From an uncultured Sulfolobales archaeon (GTDB lineage Archaea > Thermoproteota > Thermoprotei_A > Sulfolobales > Desulfurococcaceae): 64,000 nucleotides of DNA. How positions within the stretch are numbered: the first letter of the stretch is position 1; each line of letters begins with the position of its first letter. The stretch is taken from NCBI GenBank assembly GCA_938045475.1, contig CALIML010000017.1:1-64000 (forward strand), in the 5' to 3' direction. Under the pieces are notes generated by a model. That model did no database searches, was not told the origin of the DNA, and saw only the letters and a list, made by a program, of their open reading frames with translations. The translations under genes and the position numbers were made by a program. Positions 8,420-16,823 of the stretch are shown one piece after another.

Positions 8420-9775
8420 TCACTCAACATCCCTCACTGAGAGAGCTTTCCGCGGCCCCAGCTGCGTTACTGAATAGCTTGCCTTAAGAGTGGATTTCTC
8501 AACAGCACTCCTTAAGTCAAGCCCCTTCAGCAAGCAATATATGAGTACTGCTGAAAACACATCCCCTGCGCCAAGCGGGTCAACTGCCTTGACTTCAGGA
8601 GCTCTATACTCTATAGGCGCTGACTCCGGGGATTCATAGAGAATTGATCCCTTAAACCCCTTCGTAACTACTACGCTTCTAGCGCCATGCTTAAATAGCT
8701 CCCCCGGTACTCTGACACCCCTACTCTCAAGTGCTTCAACTTTATCTTCATTCAATACAACTACTGGGCCATAGCTCATTATTGACATTAATTCGCTTAA
8801 AGCTAAATCTATTGAGAGCCTGTGGGGCCTATAGACAATGAGTTTCCCTCCGCCAACCCCCCTGAGTAAATCTATGAATACTCTGTTTACTCCCTCGCCA
8901 ATGTATATAGCCTTAGACTCCCTGCATGAGTCTATTAACTCCTCGTTTAAATTCATTAACACAGGCGGATTCAATGGATCGTATGAGCACGAGACTTTAG
9001 GTGAGTGAAGGGGCTCGTGAATCGCTGTGCAAATAGTTGTCTTCAAGTCCCTGCTTAACTCAGCTAAGCTTACATCAACTCCTGCTTCAATTAACTCAAC
9101 CACTGACTGGAGTCCAAGGGGGTCTACAGGTATTCGAGTGGCTAGACGAGTCCTTAACCCAAGGGATGAAGCTACTGCCGCTACATTAGCTCCAGAACCA
9201 CCTGGGTAAACTCTCAATCCGTGGCTTAGATATATGTCGAATGCAACTGATCCAAATACAACTAGGTCTGGGGATTGCTTAGAGCTTCTTTCAGTAACAA
9301 CTCCTAGTGCGCCAGCCAGTATTTCATCAACTTGATCTTTTGTGGAAAGCCCTATTTCCTCGCTGAATTCAATGAATTTATTTAAGAACTCTAGGGTTAA
9401 CTTAACTAAGTTCTCCTTGAGTAGCGCTCTATCCAAACTCTTTGGGTCTTTAAACAATAAGTTGTACCACTTACCTAGCTCAGTCAACTTATAGCACTTT
9501 ACTTTAACTCTCCTATTGCCGCGCTGCTCCAACCTAGTTTCTTCACTAAGTATGCCGAGGTTCACCAGCCTCTTAAGCATGGTTAGAGTGGTTTTGTTTG
9601 AGTGATGGCTCAGCGATCTAACTACCTCCCCCTGGCACAGGGATCTATCCCACTTAAAGATGTTTAATACCTCTAGAGCTACTGGAGAGGAGAATAGAGT
9701 TGATACATACCTGGCTCTCTCGCTTGCTTCAACAGGCATGAATACTATGAACGGCCAGTAATTGGAGCTAGACAC
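8420..9775 (-). CDS. Fusion of winged-helix DNA-binding domain and PfkB-family sugar/nucleoside kinase
   Basis: Residues about 20-110 form an HTH/winged-helix domain (LSHHSNKTTLTMLKRLVNLGIL is its recognition region), followed by an alpha-helical linker, then a ribokinase-type PfkB domain from about 160: GGSGANVAAVASSLG, VVLNEDKVEALE, VVVTKGFKGS and the catalytic DPLGAGDVFSAV. PfkB enzymes phosphorylate sugars, nucleosides or HMP. A kinase fused to a DNA-binding domain suggests a regulator that senses or modifies its ligand. GTG 9775 is chosen since AGGTG (9786-9782) stands six bases before it; GTG 9784 is possible. The gene diverges from an ECF importer across a 22-bp palindrome, pointing to a shared ligand (inference). 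Confidence 0.8.
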   Translation of the reverse strand: MSSSNYWPFIVFMPVEASERARYVSTLFSSPVALEVLNIFKWDRSLCQGEVVRSLSHHSNKTTLTMLKRLVNLGILSEETRLEQRGNRRVKVKCYKLTELGKWYNLLFKDPKSLDRALLKENLVKLTLEFLNKFIEFSEEIGLSTKDQVDEILAGALGVVTERSSKQSPDLVVFGSVAFDIYLSHGLRVYPGGSGANVAAVASSLGLRTRLATRIPVDPLGLQSVVELIEAGVDVSLAELSRDLKTTICTAIHEPLHSPKVSCSYDPLNPPVLMNLNEELIDSCRESKAIYIGEGVNRVFIDLLRGVGGGKLIVYRPHRLSIDLALSELMSIMSYGPVVVLNEDKVEALESRGVRVPGELFKHGARSVVVTKGFKGSILYESPESAPIEYRAPEVKAVDPLGAGDVFSAVLIYCLLKGLDLRSAVEKSTLKASYSVTQLGPRKALSVRDVE

Positions 9776-9835
9776 TGCAGGCACCTAGTAGGGCTCTCTG
9801 TGTAGAGGGCTTACATAGAAAGACTTATATTTTTT

Positions 9836-9857
9836 CCTGTGTAGCATGCTACACAGG
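9836..9857. promoter_or_regulatory. Perfect 22-bp palindromic operator between HTH-PfkB and ECF importer genes
   Basis: The half CCTGTGTAGCA (9836-9846) is followed at once by its exact reverse complement TGCTACACAGG (9847-9857). A further single half CTGTGTAG occurs at 9798-9805. The AT stretch at 9823-9835 (ACTTATATTTTTT, and AAAAAATATAAGT on the other strand) can act as TATA element in both directions. The palindrome would lie between TATA and transcription start of the importer and over the BRE side of the kinase gene, while the extra half-site lies at the kinase transcription start. This is the layout of a repressor controlling both directions. Confidence 0.72.
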
Positions 9858-9871
9858 GAGAGGGGAAATTT

Positions 9872-10624
9872 ATGAGCTCCAGGGTTAGGGCGAGCTATTT
9901 AGCTGCTTATGCAGGAGTGAGTGCTGCAATATACTACATATTCCTATGGCTCCCCGGGCTACCTGCAGTAGGCCTGCCTGAGCTGAGGATTGAGCTAGGT
10001 GCTTCTATAGCTCCAATACTGGGCGTAGTATTGGGGCCTTACGTAGGTTTTGCAGCTGTGTTAGTTGGAAACATCGTTAAGTCACTGACTCCGCCCAGTC
10101 CCTATGCAATGCCGTTTATTCCGGCAGCACCGCTATCAGCTCTTGGAGCTGGGCTACTTGTTGAAAAGAAGTGGAAGGAGCCTATGGCAATAATGCTTGT
10201 AATGCTCATAGCATCGATGTTCACTCCACCCTTTAACCCCGTTACAGAGTACTGGTATGTATACATGCTTGCTTTCTTCGATAAAATAGCTGCACTACTT
10301 GTAACTCCTCTAGCAGTAATATTGTTGAAGAAGGGCTCTAAGTACTTCTATGCATCACTATACATAGTTTTCCTAATAAGTAGAGAGCTTGACAAAGCAT
10401 TCGGCTGCTTCGTGTTCTCACTCCCAATAGTCTACAGCGGGGTTTTCGGAATTAGCGAAGTAAGTGTTGTAAGAATGCTATTCATGGTTAGCCCAGCTTT
10501 CTACGTAGTTGAATACTTTATTGAAGCAGCAATAGCTTTTGCAATAGCTATACCGCTAGTGAAAGCACTATCTAAAGCCCCAGGCTTAGCTGAGGCTCTT
10601 CACTTAAAGTACTTGAAGACCTGA
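9872..10624 (+). CDS. ECF transporter substrate-binding S component
   Basis: A 250-residue membrane protein with about six helices. The early region (YAGVSAAIYYIFLW, then GASIAPILGVVLGPYVGFAAVLVGN) and small-residue helices match ECF S components, the membrane subunits that bind a vitamin or related small molecule. It heads an operon with fused ATPases (10642) and the T component (12338), giving a complete dedicated importer. ATG 9872 has a GGGAGAGGGG ribosome region just upstream. Ligand is not identifiable from the sequence; the divergent HTH-PfkB kinase suggests a nucleoside, sugar or thiamin-precursor-like molecule that can be phosphorylated. Expression is likely controlled through the palindrome at 9836-9857. 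Confidence 0.75.
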   Translation: MSSRVRASYLAAYAGVSAAIYYIFLWLPGLPAVGLPELRIELGASIAPILGVVLGPYVGFAAVLVGNIVKSLTPPSPYAMPFIPAAPLSALGAGLLVEKKWKEPMAIMLVMLIASMFTPPFNPVTEYWYVYMLAFFDKIAALLVTPLAVILLKKGSKYFYASLYIVFLISRELDKAFGCFVFSLPIVYSGVFGISEVSVVRMLFMVSPAFYVVEYFIEAAIAFAIAIPLVKALSKAPGLAEALHLKYLKT

Positions 10625-10641
10625 TGCAAAGGTAGGCATTA

Positions 10642-12345
10642 ATGAATAGATCTGCAATAGATCTAAGGAACGTCACTTACTACTACCCGAATGAATCAAG
10701 CCCGGCGTTAGAGAACGTAAGCCTTAGAGTAGACTATGGCGAGTTCATAGCGATAGCTGGTCCGTCGGGCGGGGGGAAATCTACTTTATGCAAGATATTG
10801 CTAGGCCTCATACCACACCTATATGGAGGCAGGCTTATTGGAGAAGCATACGTTGATGGAGTCAACGTCGTTAGGGAGGGAGTGAAGAGCATTGTTGGAA
10901 GAGTGGGGGCGGTATTCCAAATACCTGAAAACCAGGTTGTTAACATAGTAGTTGAAGAGGAAATAGCCTTCGGACTAGAAAACACTTTACATGAGCCAGA
11001 AGTAATAGTTGGTAGAATTAATGAAGTAGTCGAGGGGCTTGGAATAAGTCATTTAAGGAGCAGAGCTACTTACACTCTCTCCGGAGGCGAAGTACAGAGA
11101 GTTGCATTAGCTAGTGCTTTAGCCTACAAGCCTAGGATACTAATACTGGATGAACCCCTAGCCCACCTAGATCCTCTTGGAGTAAGAGAGCTCCTATCAA
11201 TACTCTACAGACTCCACAGTAGGGATGGAGTTACAGTAATTGTAGTAGAGCACAGGTTGACTGAGCTAGCTAAGTACGCCACTAGGCTAGTGATATTAGA
11301 TAAAAGAGTCTTATTCGATGGAGAGCCCGGGAGAGGCCTAGAGCACTCATTGACGCTGGGGATAGATGTTCCACCAGTCGTAAAGTTGTTTAAGGAAATT
11401 AGAGTAAACCACCCACCACTGCGCCTAGAGAACGCTGTTAAGGAAATACAGGCATTGCTGAAAAACATTGATTCGAGGGGCTTCAACAATTGCGCTAGCT
11501 ACAACAGTGGATCGAGCGGGGAGGAAGCCTTAGCTGTAGAAGATCTATGGCACATATACTCAAGTGGGAGGGAGGCTCTAAGAGGCATTAGCCTTAAGGT
11601 ACGTAGAGGAGACTTCATAGCTATTGTTGGAGCTAATGGAGCGGGAAAGACTACTTTAATAAAGCACTTCAATGGGCTCCTCAAGCCATCTAGGGGCAGA
11701 GTACTAGTCTTCGGGAAGGACACTCGTATGCATACAGTAGCAGAGCTAGCTAAGCACGTAGGCTTAGTATTTCAAAACCCACTCCACCACTTCTTTGAGG
11801 AAAGCGCTTTAAAGGAAGTAACGTTCACGTTGAAGAGCATGGGCTTTGGCAGCGATGAAGGGAGAGCTATGAGTATTTTAAAGAGCTTGAACTTACGCAA
11901 CTTAGCCAATAAGTCCCCATACGAGCTATCTGTTGGAGAGCAGAGGAGGCTCGCTATAGCTTCAGTGCTCGTATATGAGCCCGAAGTAGTTGTATTAGAT
12001 GAACCCACCGCCGGCATAGACTATTCATTGAAGATGGAGCTGCTGAGCATCCTCCTAAGCCTATTGGAGAAAGGGAAGACTATTGTAATGACTACTCACG
12101 ACGTAGAGTTCTTAGCTCACGCCCCAGTAAACAAAGTAGTGTTGATGAGTGATGGAAAAGTCCTGGCTCAGGGAGATCCAAGGGAGATTCTATACAATGC
12201 AGAGCTGTTGGCTAAAGCCCACGTTACGCCTCCACAAATACCGGAGCTTGTAAGCATGGCTGGAGCAAGCTCATACATGAAGCCTTTGAATGCCGAAGAG
12301 CTTGCTTCAATAATCAATGGATCTAGGTGTGTGAAGAGTGGCTAA
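10642..12345 (+). CDS. ECF transporter ATPase, fused A-A' (two ABC domains)
   Basis: A 567-residue protein with two ABC ATPase domains in one chain. Domain 1 (about 5-235) has Walker A GPSGGGKST, signature LSGGEVQRVALA and Walker B LILDEPLAHLD. Domain 2 (about 300-530) has GANGAGKTT, LSVGEQRRLAIA and VVLDEPTAGID. In ECF importers two ATPases usually form a heterodimer that drives toppling of the S component; here both are joined, as in some archaea. It lies 17 bases after the S gene and overlaps the T gene by 8 bases. Both ATP sites look intact. Confidence 0.92.
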   Translation: MNRSAIDLRNVTYYYPNESSPALENVSLRVDYGEFIAIAGPSGGGKSTLCKILLGLIPHLYGGRLIGEAYVDGVNVVREGVKSIVGRVGAVFQIPENQVVNIVVEEEIAFGLENTLHEPEVIVGRINEVVEGLGISHLRSRATYTLSGGEVQRVALASALAYKPRILILDEPLAHLDPLGVRELLSILYRLHSRDGVTVIVVEHRLTELAKYATRLVILDKRVLFDGEPGRGLEHSLTLGIDVPPVVKLFKEIRVNHPPLRLENAVKEIQALLKNIDSRGFNNCASYNSGSSGEEALAVEDLWHIYSSGREALRGISLKVRRGDFIAIVGANGAGKTTLIKHFNGLLKPSRGRVLVFGKDTRMHTVAELAKHVGLVFQNPLHHFFEESALKEVTFTLKSMGFGSDEGRAMSILKSLNLRNLANKSPYELSVGEQRRLAIASVLVYEPEVVVLDEPTAGIDYSLKMELLSILLSLLEKGKTIVMTTHDVEFLAHAPVNKVVLMSDGKVLAQGDPREILYNAELLAKAHVTPPQIPELVSMAGASSYMKPLNAEELASIINGSRCVKSG

Positions 12346-13114
12346 GAGAAGCATTTTTGAAGGCTTAAGCTATGCATTGATTTATGAAGAGCTTAAAGGC
12401 TTCTATCATAACATAGACCCTAGGGCTAAGCTCCTATACGCTGCTGCAACAATAGCAGCACTCATTGTTAACGACTTGCAGAAGCTCTTAGTGATTCTAG
12501 CACTTAACTTAGCTCTCACCCTGCTTTACTTAAGGATCCTCAATAGGCTTGCAGCTCTTTTAAAAGGCCTCAGCATATTTATAGCCATGATAGTGATCTT
12601 CAATACTTTGATCTCGCTGCTCCTCGCTGGAGAGCATTTAGACATCTATAGCTTGCTTGAAACACAAGCTAAGGCAATACTTAGGGTAGTTATTGCAGCT
12701 ACAGCTCTAACAGTATTTCTATCAACGACTACTCCATGGGAGATAGTGCAGGGGTTGTCTAAGATAGGCATTAAGTACACGTACCTATACACATTCATTA
12801 TTGCGCTCAGGTTTATACCAATAGTGTTCAGTGAGATGAGGAGCATTTACGATGCCCAAAGATCTAGGGGGCTCGAGCTAGAGAAGGGAGGAGTCTTGAG
12901 TAGAGTGAAGAAGCTTGCACCAATAGTTATTCCAACGATTGTCTGCTCAATGCTTAGAGCCAGGGACTTGGTTGAAGCAATGGAGTTAAAGGGCTTTGGA
13001 TACAGCAATAAGAGGAGCTTCTACAAGCCGCTCAAGTTCCGCAGAATAGATGCAGGCTTCGCATTAACTACAGTCATGGCTTATGCATTCATAGCTCTCA
13101 CTCCAATACCTTAA
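12338..13114 (+). CDS. ECF transporter transmembrane T component
   Basis: A 258-residue membrane protein with four to six helices. The two coupling motifs of EcfT are clear: DAQRSRGLELEKGG (near 172-185) and ARDLVEAMELKGFG (near 210-223), both of the Ala-Arg-Gly type that insert into the ATPase pair. The GTG start at 12338 overlaps the ATPase gene end, so the three genes are one operon. Together they form a group-I-like importer with its own ATPases and S component. Confidence 0.88.
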   Translation: MAKRSIFEGLSYALIYEELKGFYHNIDPRAKLLYAAATIAALIVNDLQKLLVILALNLALTLLYLRILNRLAALLKGLSIFIAMIVIFNTLISLLLAGEHLDIYSLLETQAKAILRVVIAATALTVFLSTTTPWEIVQGLSKIGIKYTYLYTFIIALRFIPIVFSEMRSIYDAQRSRGLELEKGGVLSRVKKLAPIVIPTIVCSMLRARDLVEAMELKGFGYSNKRSFYKPLKFRRIDAGFALTTVMAYAFIALTPIP

Positions 13115-13195
13115 CGCACAACCTTTATAAGCAACTCTCAATTATTCAAAAGCCCCAGTCCACGAATCACTAGCGTTCGACTTAGGGTATTTGAC

Positions 13196-14713
13196 TTGAG
13201 GACTTTGTATAAAATGATGGCAGTATTCATAGCGCTTTTAGCAATATCGTTCATAGCTATGAAGCTCATCGAGGTCGGGAGAGACCCGGTCGGCGAAGAA
13301 ATAGTTAAATTGTGGGTTAGTGAAAGAGCCTCCTACTCCAATAGTAGTGCCGACATAAATTCATTCAATATGGTTCTAGAGCAGGCAGTATCTCTCACAG
13401 TCTTCCTATTCGTGATCGTGGGAGCCGTTGTAAGAATGGAGTGGAGAGTTGGGCTAGCCATCTTAGGGATAGTTGTCGTGATCTTTACAGCTATAGTTCC
13501 TCCAGAAGCCCTCATCAATAAATCCATTGAGTGGAACTTAATATTGTTCTTAATAGGCTCCATGACTCTCGCAGGCTTGCTGCGTGAATTAGGGGTGTTT
13601 AGATATCTTGCAGTCAACATAGTTAGGGCTACTCGCAGAAGGCCAAAGCTGCTGCTTTCACTAATCCTACTGCTTTCATTCATAACAGCAGCAGTACTGG
13701 ATGAAGTTACAAGCATAGTTTACTCAGTAATGCTTGTTTTCGAGCTTTCCTCAATAATGAATATCGATCCAAGGCCTCTGATGATATTAGTCGTCCTAGC
13801 TACTAATACTGGCAGCCTAGCTTTACCCATAGGGAATCCAATAGGAGTATACTTGTTCTTTAAGACTGGGATGCCCATGCTGGGGTACATTAAGTACTCA
13901 ATGCCTCTAGCCATCCTATGTTTAGCAATACTGCTCCTCTTAGTATTGCTTACGGAGAAGGATCTCGTTAATGCTGTGGGCAGAAGGCTTAGTGAGAAAG
14001 CTGGGAAAGTAGAAGCGTTCATACAGCACTACTACATGGAGCTTAATGGAAGAAACGCCGTCGCCCGCCTAAGGTATGGGCTACTAATGCTGGTGGGATT
14101 CATAGCTATGGTGGCGCTTAACGATAGCATTGCTTCACTTCTGGAGAAAGCCTTTGGCCAGGCAGTAGAGCCACGCTCTCTGCTAGCCTTTATACCATAC
14201 ATCTTCATAGCTCTAAGCATTGCTGCTATACGTATAGAGGATGTGCCTAAGTACTTGGAGAAAAGCGTTGAGTGGTCTTCACTAATGTTCTTCATATGCC
14301 TCTTCATACTGAGCTACTCACTAACTTACAGTGGAGCTATGGCTAAGTTAGCATACGTATTTTCGCGCAGTGCTTCACTAATATCCTTAGTAATGATCGC
14401 TGGCTCAACAGTCCTTAGCGCCATCCTAGACAATCTATCGGTAGTCGTAGCTTTTACACCTATAGCTGCATTCATGAATAGAGCCGGCTTAGTAAACAAC
14501 TTAATCTACTTCTCGCTACTGTATGGAGGAGTCCTCGGAGGGAATTACACGCCAATAGGCTCTACAGCCAACATTGTAGCCGTATCAATGGCTGAGAAGA
14601 AGAAGTTTAAAGTTACTTGGAGCAGTTGGCTTAAGAAATCACTAGTTATAGCTAGTGCCCAAGTATTTGCAGCAATCGCCTGGCTCTACGCTTGTCTCGC
14701 CTTAAACATATAG
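13196..14713 (+). CDS. ArsB/NhaD-type ion transporter (SLC13-like superfamily)
   Basis: A 505-residue membrane protein with 11-12 helices. Two inverted halves carry the typical re-entrant loop motifs: ATNTGSLALPIGNPIG around 201-216 and GGNYTPIGSTANIVAVSMA around 450-468, as in the ArsB/NhaD/citrate (IT) superfamily. AVLDEVTSIVYS and ILDNLSVVVAF are the paired helix motifs before them. The substrate may be Na+/H+ (NhaD-like), arsenite or a dicarboxylate; the sequence alone does not decide. A TATA element CTTTATAAG near 13125-13133 precedes the TTG start at 13196; a later ATG at 13214 or 13217 is an alternative. It stands alone, after the ECF operon. Confidence 0.8.
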   Translation: MRTLYKMMAVFIALLAISFIAMKLIEVGRDPVGEEIVKLWVSERASYSNSSADINSFNMVLEQAVSLTVFLFVIVGAVVRMEWRVGLAILGIVVVIFTAIVPPEALINKSIEWNLILFLIGSMTLAGLLRELGVFRYLAVNIVRATRRRPKLLLSLILLLSFITAAVLDEVTSIVYSVMLVFELSSIMNIDPRPLMILVVLATNTGSLALPIGNPIGVYLFFKTGMPMLGYIKYSMPLAILCLAILLLLVLLTEKDLVNAVGRRLSEKAGKVEAFIQHYYMELNGRNAVARLRYGLLMLVGFIAMVALNDSIASLLEKAFGQAVEPRSLLAFIPYIFIALSIAAIRIEDVPKYLEKSVEWSSLMFFICLFILSYSLTYSGAMAKLAYVFSRSASLISLVMIAGSTVLSAILDNLSVVVAFTPIAAFMNRAGLVNNLIYFSLLYGGVLGGNYTPIGSTANIVAVSMAEKKKFKVTWSSWLKKSLVIASAQVFAAIAWLYACLALNI

Positions 14714-14719
14714 CCGTTC

Positions 14720-14945
14720 CGACCCAGCGTTAACTTTCTTTAAGCCAGTTCCTTCCCCCTCTCGCAGGGCTTTCGGAGTGAACGGTTGAAGAGCCTGCAT
14801 CATTTTCTGGAGGCACTTAATCAGCCCGCCATTTGGGCTTATCCCACCCCACATATTGGGCATAGGCTTAAAGACTCTTCAACGTGCTTTGAAGTCGAGG
14901 AGGATTGTAGGCTAAACGCTAGGCAGAGGCGGTTTCAAAGCCCAA
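14720..14945 (-). repeat. TnpB 3'-end relic (zinc ribbon and tail)
   Basis: On the minus strand at 14903-14790 the broken frames read STSKHVEESLSLCPICGVG and then, one base off, ISPNGGLIKCLQK. This is the zinc-ribbon region of TnpB (SSTS, Cys-x-x-Cys, PNGG, KC). It continues into CTCTTCAACCGTTCACTCCGA and the GAAAGCCCTGCGAGAGGGGG tail that resembles other relics in this window. Stops and a deletion remove the catalytic motifs, so no protein is made. It lies between the convergent ends of the transporter and the secretion genes. Confidence 0.7.
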
Positions 14946-14951
14946 TCATTA

Positions 14952-16823
14952 TTATTTCACTAGCAGCGGTAGTATGTATATGTTGAAGCTTGTAATGCTT
15001 GAGGCAAGCGCTACTACTGCTAAGAGTATTGAGTGAGTAAAGCCAGACAATATAGTTAAGTCTTTGAGTTTTCCACTCATGAGGCCCATAAGCCATGAAT
15101 TTACTAGGCTTCCTATAGAAGCTACTAAAGCTATTGTGAAAAGATCTCTTTCAGTAATAGTTAGCCTAACCATTAATCCACCTACTACTGCTTGCCCACC
15201 AATGCCTCCCCCACCCCCAATAGTTGAGGCAAGCACTTGAGCCATCATTCCGAGAAGCATCAATGACACCGTCGACAACAGTATTGCCCCTATGTATGGT
15301 ATAGCTATGTAGGTCTTAAGCCTCCTCTTTAATTCATCATATATTGCTGTAAGCTCGCTAGCGAACCTGGAGAGGTTGTCTAGCACTAGTGGTGTTGCAC
15401 CACCATATTCTATTGCATCAACTAGGAACCTAAACACTACTAGTACAAGCCAGTTCTGCACCCCCCTCAACGCTTTTCTAACTGCCTTAGTTATGTCCAT
15501 TCCAATGGATATTGAGCCAGCCACCCTCTTAATAACTGGAGTCAGCACGCCGTACTCCCTTGATGTAAGCACTTGAAAGCACTTTTCAATACTCAACCCA
15601 GTCTTCCTTACTTCAGTTAAGTCGCGGAGGAAGTTCGCTAGTTGAGCACTAAGATCTCTTTCAATTCTTCTCTTAATGGAGTATGCTCTAACTCCGCCAA
15701 TTGATAGAGCTACTAGTGAAAAAGCCATGCTAGCTAAAACAGCGTAAAAGTGCCTTGAAGTAGGAGCTATGCCGGCCAACACTTCATAGCCTCCGGAGAC
15801 TATGAATAGAGTTAAGCCCGCTCCTACAGCTGCTGCTGTTGAGAGGAATAAGTATCCATATATAGTCTTGTCCCAAATGGGGTCCTTGGGCATGAGGCTG
15901 TCAACCATTAGTAATATGAGCAGCGATAGCATTGGTTGAATAAAGAGAGTGAACATTATGAACATGGGGAGCCCGAAGCCCCCTATGGGCAGCACTGAGC
16001 TAACTATGAAGAATGCGTACATAGCTAACCCCATCACTAAGTTCACTGACACAAATAATTGCACGAAGATTCCAACTCGATCAGCTAATATCCTAAGGTC
16101 CTCCGTCCTCCTTCTAAACAACTCAGCAGTCTTGGTCTCCAAGTAATGCCTTATGTCTCCACCACTCCTAGCTGTAGCCGTTAATCCAAGCATGAAGTCT
16201 CTGAAGATACTTGACGGATGTTGCGCAGCAATGCTGTCTATAGCTGATAGAGGGTCTTTTCCAAAGATCCTAATGTCTCTAATTATTCTACGCGCTTCAT
16301 CCCTCACTCCCTTGAATACCCTTTGTTCAGCAGCTACTTCAATAACTTTTTCAGGCGCTACACCGCTGTAAGCCATTGTTGTAAGGTATGCTGCAAAGAA
16401 TGGAAGCTCGTGGTCAACGCTTTTCACTCTACCGCCAACCTTCAATGATGGATAGAGCAAGTAGTATGCAAATACTGCTATCGGAGTAAGCATTATTAAT
16501 ATTGTGGCAGCAATTAATACAACTATGTTGCCTTCAAACAATATGAGTATGGACTCAGCTACGAGGCCTCCGAGAACAGCTATTAAAGTGAAGAACAGCA
16601 TTCTAGTAGCATAGACTCTTGGATATATGGCTAGACCGGCTCTAGCAATAGCCTTATCTAAGTTGAATGACTTAGCCACTCTATTTGAAATTCTTCCAAA
16701 AACACTCCATGCAAGTATGTCTATTGCATCACTCATCCTTGCTTTTACGAATTCTCTCCCAGCACTTTCCCCAGCTCTCTTAAGCCTTAGCTTAGGGAAC
16801 CTCAGGTTTTTCAACCCCTTCAA
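14952..16823 (-). CDS. Type IV pilus/secretion platform protein (TadC/GspF/ArlJ-like)
   Basis: A 623-residue polytopic protein with two T2SF-type repeats, each consisting of a cytoplasmic helical domain and membrane helices. Examples are ELPFFAAYLTTMAYSGVAPE near 144-163 and ANFLRDLTEVRKTGLSIEK near 395-413. The double-repeat length is usual for archaeal ArlJ/UpsF/AapF platforms. This membrane platform works with the ATPase encoded just upstream (16792-18507), whose gene end overlaps its start by 32 bases, to assemble a pilus, archaellum-like filament or secretion machine. No archaellum operon genes are adjacent, so a pilus is favoured. The pilin at 2601 is a candidate client. Confidence 0.85.
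   Translation of the reverse strand: MKGLKNLRFPKLRLKRAGESAGREFVKARMSDAIDILAWSVFGRISNRVAKSFNLDKAIARAGLAIYPRVYATRMLFFTLIAVLGGLVAESILILFEGNIVVLIAATILIMLTPIAVFAYYLLYPSLKVGGRVKSVDHELPFFAAYLTTMAYSGVAPEKVIEVAAEQRVFKGVRDEARRIIRDIRIFGKDPLSAIDSIAAQHPSSIFRDFMLGLTATARSGGDIRHYLETKTAELFRRRTEDLRILADRVGIFVQLFVSVNLVMGLAMYAFFIVSSVLPIGGFGLPMFIMFTLFIQPMLSLLILLMVDSLMPKDPIWDKTIYGYLFLSTAAAVGAGLTLFIVSGGYEVLAGIAPTSRHFYAVLASMAFSLVALSIGGVRAYSIKRRIERDLSAQLANFLRDLTEVRKTGLSIEKCFQVLTSREYGVLTPVIKRVAGSISIGMDITKAVRKALRGVQNWLVLVVFRFLVDAIEYGGATPLVLDNLSRFASELTAIYDELKRRLKTYIAIPYIGAILLSTVSLMLLGMMAQVLASTIGGGGGIGGQAVVGGLMVRLTITERDLFTIALVASIGSLVNSWLMGLMSGKLKDLTILSGFTHSILLAVVALASSITSFNIYILPLLVK

Noticed and set aside
7333..8430. Longer form of the cyclodeaminase-like protein from ATG 8430
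   Set aside because: The added 35 residues are not in the family, and the region contains the TATA box and ribosome site for the internal TTG 8325.
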